Shown: one piece after another, positions 57,409 to 64,000 of the stretch | How the letters are laid out: each line of letters starts with the position of its first letter | Position numbering within the stretch: the first letter of the stretch is position 1 | Origin: Lonicera japonica | Taxonomy: Eukaryota; Streptophyta; Magnoliopsida; Dipsacales; Caprifoliaceae | DNA: 64,000 nt | Direction: 5' to 3' | Assembly: GCA_021464415.1 (NCBI GenBank) | Contig: CM038467.1 | Location: 36,177,226-36,241,225, forward strand | The notes under the pieces: generated by a model | The model's input: only the letters and a program-made list of their open reading frames with translations | What the model was told of the DNA's origin: nothing | Database searches by the model: none | Translations under genes and position numbers: made by a program

Positions 57409-59239
57409 TGTGAGAATCCACAAATGCGACCCCCGGGTCTCGTCCCCGTTCGTTGGGCGTCTGAAACGTCGGAAGGGATCCCGTCGTTCCATTTGCTTGG
57501 AGTTATTCATATTGGGTGTCCTTACGTCTATTCTAGATGCAAAGGGGTTCGTTCAGAGTCGCCAGTACGTTTTACGAGAAAACGAACAAAAGGGGTCGTG
57601 TAAGAGGAAAGGCTACAGATAAGCCTTTCTTTACACGTTTGCCTACGAAACCAGGATTCTATAGGGTTCGGGAACTATATTACGGTTTGGGAAGGTGTTA
57701 AGCACCCATTCCGCCCTTTCGGTCTCTAGTGGTCTTTATATGTTTATTTTATGTTGAAAAACTTAGATGCTTTTACTGACAGTCTACTACTTTTAAATGA
57801 AAACCCTAATTTTTGGGGGAAAACGGAAAAGGGGAAGAAACCTTTATGTTCCGAGATCCGATGTTTTTATTATTGAAAGATGTAAATACAAATGACAAAA
57901 CCTTTTATGTTGAAAGAGTGTCCCGTATTATTTTCTCAGATAATGACGGTTTTATCGTGTTGTGATTACTTTTGTAAAAGTTCGGATTTTGTATTGGAAC
58001 TAATTTAATGTGGAATCAGAACTCTTTGAGGGGAGTTATCAGACACGTCGTAGTCTATAGAGAAGACAGGATATGTTGATTTTAATTCCTAGATAAGACG
58101 TATCAGTCCGGGTTTTGAAAACAGAATTTTATCCGGACGATAGTCTACTTATTCTTCTGGTTTTGCAAATGGTTTTATCAGGGTCTTTTATTTTGAAGAT
58201 GGTAGACTATTTATAACTTGGCAATAAGTTTACTCAAATAAAACGTGGACAAAACAACAGAAATAAAACAAGTACACAGACAAACCTGATTTTCCAGCGC
58301 GTTAGAAACCTAGCACAACCATGTTGCCACTTCGCTTACTAGGCAGCGCCCCGTTTAGAAAAAATCGAATTCTAAAAGTTTACAATAAAACTAATATGCA
58401 AATATCTTATTTAATTACTAGAAGAGACTTTATTTACCTTCCCGACAAGAATAATAATAAGAAAGAGAATATAATACGGCAGAGAGATCTCCGGCGACAA
58501 TAATCTTCTCCTTCTTCAGATATTTCCGAGAATTCGATTCCCGAGACTGGACACGTCAAGTGTCGAGAATAGATTCGATAATTCTTCAAAAATAAGATGA
58601 TAATAGAAAATACTAGACGAAAGATCAAAAAATCAGATCATAAACCCGCAATTCTGCCCTAAAACTGCTGTTTTTTGCTCTGCTGTTGGTGTCTTAGAAC
58701 CCTTGGGGGTGATGGCCTATTTATAGTGGCGAAAAGGTATATGTCGCGTGACATATTGGTGTATGTCACGCGACATTCTTGACTGTCGCACGACATTTAC
58801 TTTAATGATGATGTGGCGGGGCATATGTCGCGCGACATTTACTTTAATGATGATGTGGTGGGGCATATGTCGCGCGACATTTGGGTGTATGTCGCGCGAC
58901 AATCTTGACTGTCGCGCGACATTTACTTTAATGATGATGTGGTGGGGCATATGTCACGCGACATTTACTTTAATGATGATGTGGTGGGGCATATGTCGCG
59001 CGACATTTACTTTAATGATGATGTGGTGGGGCATATGTCGCGCGACATGTCCCTGGAAAAGGGGATTGTCGTGCGACATACTTGAATGTCGCGCGACATT
59101 TCACTTTAAAAACATGTTTGTTTGGCCAACAAACCCTTTCGGGGTAGTTTCGGTGTGTTCGGGTGAGTTCCGAACTCAAAAACAGTACTTTCGAAGGTCG
59201 TTAGGGTTCTTGCGGGGGTCACGGATCGGGGTGTCTACA
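57409..59239 (-). repeat. LTR C (5' LTR of element X)
   Basis: It has the same borders as LTR B. It is 125 bp longer because of extra copies of a ~42-bp unit (palindrome plus TTTACTTTAATGATGATGTG). It abuts GACGG, the target duplication, and then element Y integrase. Confidence 0.93.
58717..59098 (-). promoter_or_regulatory. LTR C promoter: twelve palindromes upstream of TATA
   Basis: CTATAAATAG on the minus strand (58717-58726) is preceded by twelve TGTCGCGCGACA-type palindromes, several with one change. This is the LTR that would drive the element RNA. Confidence 0.65.
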
Positions 59240-60291
59240 GACGGCACCCCCTATATCAATTTCTTTGACGATGTATGGCCCCGTCCACTTCTGTCCGAAC
59301 TTTCCCCTTGGATCTCTGGCTGGCTCTCGAATTTCTTTCAACACTATGTCGTTCTCATTGATACCCCGAGTCTTTACTTTCTGGTTAAATGCTCGAGCAA
59401 TTCTCTTCTGATACCCTTGGTGGTGGTATGTGGCTCTCAATCTCTTCTGATCTAGCAAGGCCAGCTCGTTATAACGTGTCTGGACCCATCCCAGTTCATT
59501 AACTTGATTCTCTAGCATTACTCTGAGGGAGGGGACTTCTAATTCAACATGGAGAACTGCTTCCATCCCGTATGTGAGAAAAAACGGGGTTGCCCAGGCG
59601 GAGACCCTCTCGGTGGTGCGGTATCCCCACAATGCATATGGTAATTTTTTCGGCCAGTCTCGATAGGTGTCGGTCATCTTGCTTATGATATTCTTCAGAT
59701 TCTTATTGGCGGCCTCAACTGCCCCATTGGTTTGTGGTCTGTATGGTGAAGATTGGTATCGGGTAATACCGTATTCTTCCATGACTGTATTAGCCTCCCC
59801 TTCGAAGTGGGTGCCGTTGTCCGAGATGATCTCGTGTGGAACCCCATACCGGCAGATGATATTCCGTCTGATGAATCGGCCAACTTTTCTGGCGTTAAGG
59901 GTTTGGAAAGACTCAGCTTCTACCCATTTGGTGAAGTAATCGATGGCACTAGTATAAATTCATGACCGTTGCTGGCTTTGGGTGAGATCTTCCTAATGAT
60001 GTCGATTCCCCAAGTTGCGAAAGGCCAGGGAACAGGCATGTTGTACAATTCTTCCGGAGGACGTTTCTGAGATTTAGCATAGATTTGGCACTTGTGACAA
60101 TGGCGTACATGGTTAACGCAGTCGTTCTGCAGGATAGACCAATAATAACCTTGTCTGATGATTTTGCAGGCAAGGGTATGACCGCTCATATGAGGTCCAC
60201 AATCGCCCCCATATATCTGATCCATCATCTTAACCGATTCTTCTTCCGTGAGACATTGAAGATGGGTCCCGTCGTAGTTCCTCTTATACAA
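59240..60291 (-). pseudogene. Element Y integrase, cut at its 3' end by element X
   Basis: It is homologous to X 49455-50480. Its C-terminus is interrupted at GACGG by LTR C; the remaining codons are at 37790-37858. A base is missing near 59946 (GGCACTAG against GGCCACTAG in X), shifting the core domain. Zinc finger, GIDII and NGAVEAANKN are readable. Confidence 0.85.
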
Positions 60292-62175
60292 CCTTCCGGC
60301 ATAAAGTATGAACCTAGATGCTAATCTCCTGAGTGTGACCCGCGTCCTCTTGTCTGTTTGCTCGGGATACTGGTGATTTTTCAACAGGTTCCAGATGTCG
60401 TAAAACCAAATGGTTGAGTCCCCATTCTCTTCATTCCCTACCTCAAGGGCCACGCAGTGTGCTGGTCCTGATCTTCTTTGTACTGTAAGAGTGATTTCTT
60501 CCATCCCCTCCGGGATATCGATCATGGATGCCAGAGTTGCTAGTGTGTCAGCAAAACTATTTTGTGACCTGGGGACATAGTAAAACTTCGAATGTTCAAA
60601 CCTTCCTGCGACATCCTATAGCCGGGCAAGGTAAGGAACTAACTTTTCATCTCTGATCTTCTATTCCTTCAGAACTTGGTGGACCACTAATGCCGAATCT
60701 CCGTACACTTGTATTCTCTTTATACCCCTTTGGAGCGCAATCTCTAATCCGATTATACAGGCTTCATATTCAGCCATATTGTTGGTGCAGAAGAAGTCTA
60801 GACGATATGATATTGGGGAGTGAGTTTGGTCTGGGGAGACTAACAGGATGCCTATCCCGTTTCTGTTTCGGTTGGCGGCCCCGTCAAAGTTTAATTTCCA
60901 GTCTTCATCGATCTCGACATTCATGATAGTTTCGTCTGGGAATTTGGCCTCTTCTAACATGTCCCCAAACATCGGATTGTGGGCTAGATAGTCAGCTATG
61001 ATCTTGCCTTTGACTGCCTTCTGGGTCATGTAAGTGATGTCAAATTCGGAGAGTAAGAACAACCATTTTGCCATACGGTTCGAGAGAGCCAATTTTTCGA
61101 AGAGGTACTTCAACGGATCAATTCGTGATGCCAGGATGACCGGGAAAGCCAGCATGTAATGCCGTAATTTCTGTGTTACCCAGACGAGAGCGGTGCATGA
61201 TTTCTCTAATGGCGTGTAGTTTATCTCAAATGGAGAAATTTTTTTGATGATGTAGTAGATGGCCTATTCTTTTCGTGTATCGGTCAGATGTTGGGCTAGC
61301 ATGGCCCCTGCAGCCGAATCGATGACGGTTAGGTATAGAATTATTGGCAGTCCGGTCTACGATGGGGCTAACACTGGGGTTTGGAGAGGTAGTCTTTTAT
61401 TCTATCAAAAGCTTCCTGGCACTGATCGTCCCATTCTCCTGGTGAAGACTTCCTCAGGAGTTTGAAGATGGGTTCGCAAGTTTGAGTTAATTGAGAGATG
61501 AACTTGCTAATGTACTGCAAATTACCTAAAAATTCCCGGACTTCTTTCTCGGTGCGAGGCTCGGGCATTTCTCGAATAGCTCGAACCTTGGCAGGGTCTA
61601 CCTCGATTCCCTTTTTACTGACGACATGGCCCAGGAGTTTTCCTTTGGTTATCCCGAACACACATTTCTGCAGATTGAGTCTCATCTGATACTGGCGGAG
61701 GCGGTCGAAAAAGGCTCGCAAGGCTAGTACATGGCCTTCCCTCTCCTTCGACTTGATTATCATGTCGTCCACATATACTTCTACTTCTTTGTGAATCATG
61801 TCTTGGAAGATAGCTGTGGCTGCCCTCTGATATGTTGCCCCGACATTCTTCAGCCTGAATGGCATAACAGTGTAAGAAATATGTTCCCCATGGCGTGATA
61901 AATGCTGTTTTTTCCTGGTGATCTGGGTGCATCTTGATCTGATTATACCCGGCGAAATCATCCACGAATGACTTCAAGGCATGGTTGGCGGTATTATCTA
62001 CTATCAAATCAATGTTGGGTAATGGAAAACTGTCTTTTGGGCAAGCTTTATTGAGATCTCGGTAGTCTACACAAATGCGGACCTTCCCATTTGCCTTTGG
62101 GACAGGTACAATGTTGGCTAACCATGAAGGGTACTCGATCACCCGCAAGAACCCCACACTCAGTTGTTTCATCAC
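60292..62175 (-). pseudogene. Element Y reverse transcriptase and RNase H domains
   Basis: RT pieces FAGYNQI and VYVDDMIIKS, then RNase H and the second RNase H (FDGAANRNRNGIG, NNMAEYEACIIGLEIA, YGDSALVVHQV) are all present but split. An extra base near 61878 shifts frame before the YVDD, stops or frameshifts lie between 61155 and 61368, and a TAG at 60661-60663 (Trp in X) ends the second RNase H early. The lesions differ from those in X. Confidence 0.85.
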
Positions 62176-62196
62176 TTCTTCTTTTACTTTCAGGGA

Positions 62197-63600
62197 CTAT
62201 TCTGGCATAAGTTTTCTTAATTTCTGCTTGACGGGTCTAAACTCCGGCTTGGTGTCTATCTCGTGCATGACTATCTGGAAGTTCAAACCTGGCATATCGG
62301 CATAGGACCAAGCAAAGACATCCACGTATTCATTCAGAGTTTGTGTGAATTCTTCTCTTTCTGTCTCACTTAGACTTGCCCCAATACAGACCTCTTTTCT
62401 TTCTTCTTCCGTCCCGAGGTTAATCACAAGAGTATCTCCCTCCTCGCTTTGTATGCGTTGTTCCTCCCGTTCAGGGTGTTCATTTAGTCTTTTTAATTCC
62501 ATATAAGCAATTACAGAATCAAAATTAATAGGATACCGCAAAATAGAGTCTTCTTTATTAATGACAGTGCTTACAGGTATAAGTTTGAAAAGTAAATCTA
62601 GGATAGACTCCTCCTTAGCTCTACCCTCGCTCTTATCTCTTACCCTTACAATTTCACTCTTTCCCCCCTTTTTCTGGCAATCTGGATCAGCGTGTATTAA
62701 GTGTACAGGGTCGTCTCTTGGCTCATCATCCTTTAGAGCCATGACGTCGAAGAGATCTCCGATTAGTTCTTCCTCTTCATCTTTCTTGTCTTCATTTTCT
62801 TCCCTCGGCCCGATCGTTAACTTGGTAGAGAAGCTGTGTATAGTGTTTTTCTTGATATAAAGGTCCTCCTCATAGAAGATTTCCCATCCTAGAAGGTTCT
62901 CTCCGTCGCTGTTTCTCCAAGGCTCCTGAAAGCCGCAAAAGGGGAAGTCCTCTCCTTCTTTGACAAAAAAATCCATTAAGAGAGCTAAAACTCGGATACT
63001 GATGTCCTTGACCCCTTTTCTCTTTGTTGTCTTCTTTGGTGTGTTGGTACCCCAACCCTTCTCTTTCATGCCTCGTCACTGGTTCTAAGGCCTGCAATAA
63101 TCCTGGTTGTCCCATTCCCAGACTGGCTCTAGGTAAGTATTTCATCATTCTCAGTACATTTGTGATCTTGGTGTTGAGACCGGGGATATTATCAGGGGGA
63201 AGATACTCGATTCTCTGGGTGGTGAGGGCTTGCACTTGAGGTTCGTAAGAAAAGCCTCCCAACTATATGCTTTGACTCCCGATGCCCAAGACAGGTAATT
63301 CTAAATCCGCTAAGGTCTTTTCAGGATCCCCTTGGATGGTGATTATCTTCCCTTCGAACGGTATCTTGATCTTCTGGTGTAAGGAGGAGGAGAGTGCTCC
63401 TATGTCATGTAGCCATGCTCTTCCCAATAGGATGTTGAAACTAGAGGGGATGTCTATGATTTGAAAGTCGGCTGGAAAGTTTTCGGGACCGACCATGAGA
63501 TCGAGCTTTAGAGAACCTAGAACGGCTCTCCTAGTGTTGTCATAGGCCCTAACGGTTACTTCTGACGGAGAAAGTTATGAATCCAAGATACCCAGACACC
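62197..63600 (-). pseudogene. Element Y protease tail and protease-RT linker
   Basis: FNILLGRAWLHDIGA of the protease, the MMKYLPRASLGMGQPG G-patch-like stretch and the acidic linker are open in long pieces. A TAG at 62197-62199 (Trp in X, Pro-Glu-Trp-Ser) precedes the RT, and stops occur near 63263 and 63575. At the Ala-Asp-Pro-Asp site Y keeps the Gln codon that is a stop in X. Confidence 0.8.
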
Positions 63601-64000
63601 TGGCGGTTTTCAGAGGGCAAACATTTATAGTCGACCCGTTGTCGATGAGGACCTGTGGCAGGATTTTTTCTCGGGTCCAGACAGTAATATGGAGGGCCAG
63701 ACTGTGTTTCTTCCCTAATGGAGATAAGTCTTCATCTGAAAATGACAGACTTCTTTGGACTGTAAGTAACCCAATCATGTTTGGCAGTTGTTCTGGCGAT
63801 ATAACTACCTCATCTAGGAGTTTGATGAAGGCGGTCCTGTGAGGTTTGGAGGCAACCAGGAGACCCCAAGTGGTGATGTGTGCCTGGGTTTTCTTCAATT
63901 GTTCCAATACTCGATCCCCTCCTATTTCCTTGGGAGGAGGTGTTTTCTCGGCATCCATTGGTGGTGGCTGATATACCATTCCTGAACGGGTAATTTGCTG
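63575..64000 (-). CDS. Element Y gag end and protease start, running off the window
   Basis: The frame is open to the right edge and includes the gag C-terminal part and an intact protease motif VLIDNGSTINVCPLKTA, in frame here but frameshifted in X. It ends at 63575. The rest of gag and the 5' LTR are outside the window. Confidence 0.8.
   Translation of the reverse strand, partial: QQITRSGMVYQPPPMDAEKTPPPKEIGGDRVLEQLKKTQAHITTWGLLVASKPHRTAFIKLLDEVVISPEQLPNMIGLLTVQRSLSFSDEDLSPLGKKHSLALHITVWTREKILPQVLIDNGSTINVCPLKTARCLGILDS

Larger units (their letters stand above)
37859..59239 (-). mobile_element. Element X: complete 21.4-kb Tat/Ogre-lineage retrotransposon nested in element Y
   Basis: LTR B (37859-39564) and LTR C (57409-59239) bound it, with target duplication GACGG at 37854-37858 and 59240-59244. 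In element orientation: PBS, ORF1, gag, protease, RT, RNase H, archaeal-type RNase H, integrase, then two genes on the opposite strand, a tandem-repeat region, the polypurine tract and the 3' LTR. A 2053-bp solo LTR (41090-43142) is inserted within. By eye the LTRs differ at about 30 sites outside their repeats (~2%), mostly transitions. Nearly every coding part has at least one stop or frameshift. Confidence 0.94.
28479..64000 (-). mobile_element. Element Y: giant Tat/Ogre-lineage retrotransposon, interrupted and running off the window
   Basis: In element orientation (minus) the 3' LTR is 28479-30016. Left-to-right on the plus strand follow a tandem-repeat region, antisense PMD gene, second antisense gene and the last pol codons (to 37858). 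Element X (37859-59239) is inserted there, and Y resumes at 59240 with integrase, RNase H, RT, protease and gag up to 64000. The 5' LTR lies beyond the window. Y interrupts a hAT copy; CATAC (28474-28478) should be its target duplication. Two RNase H domains, gag zinc finger type and large antisense genes place it in the Tat lineage. Confidence 0.9.

Noticed and set aside
58748..59455. 235-residue frame through LTR C and the Y integrase end (+)
   Set aside because: It runs through the palindrome array, the LTR border and the antisense of integrase, so it is a chance frame created by the insertion.

Overview
The window is eudicot-type nuclear plant DNA. It is AT-rich and intron-bearing and is dominated by nested transposable elements. 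The only ordinary host gene is the 3' end of a FAR1/FHY3-related (FRS) gene at the left edge. No bacterial, organellar, rRNA or tRNA gene was seen.

Layout. 1-1160: last exons of an FRS gene (+). 1161-6292: AT-rich intergenic DNA with a non-autonomous hAT element (8-bp TSD CTTGCAAG) and a foldback MITE. 6293-18344: a 12-kb Athila-type Ty3/Gypsy retrotransposon on the minus strand (two 1656-bp LTRs, tRNA-Asp-type primer site, gag-pro-RT-RH-INT, and a third ORF of the putative plant transposon protein type), followed by a truncated second internal region (18345-18902), so the locus is a partial tandem sharing one LTR. 18903-25509: intergenic DNA with a Mutator MITE (9-bp TSD) and a Pack-MULE (9-bp TSD TTTTAAATT) that carries fragments of two host genes, a BAHD acyltransferase and a UDP-glucuronate 4-epimerase. 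25510-28478: a second hAT-like element, partly duplicated, split by an Athila-family solo LTR (TSD CTAAC).

28479-64000 is a giant Tat/Ogre-lineage retrotransposon (element Y, minus strand, running off the right edge). A second copy of the same family (element X, 37859-59239, TSD GACGG) has inserted into the last codons of its integrase. X itself contains a solo LTR of another family (41090-43142, TSD CCGAG). Each giant element has ORF1-gag-pro-RT-RNaseH-archaeal-type RNaseH-integrase on the minus strand. Between pol and the 3' LTR each carries two genes in antisense (+): a five-exon plant mobile domain (PMD) gene whose first intron is filled with a ~68-bp minisatellite, and a single-exon gene that may be DUF7745-like. 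All copies carry nonsense mutations or frameshifts.

Most interesting signal: a 12-bp palindrome, TGTCGCGCGACA, occurs in clusters immediately upstream of every recognisable TATA box of the giant elements: the LTR promoter (three LTRs), the PMD-gene promoter (two copies) and the second antisense gene promoter (two copies). The Athila element shows the same architecture with an unrelated 14-bp palindrome, CATGATCGATCATG, in its LTR and again just upstream of its third ORF. This looks like element-specific operator or anti-silencing sites that link the LTR to the accessory genes. It is an inference from position only.
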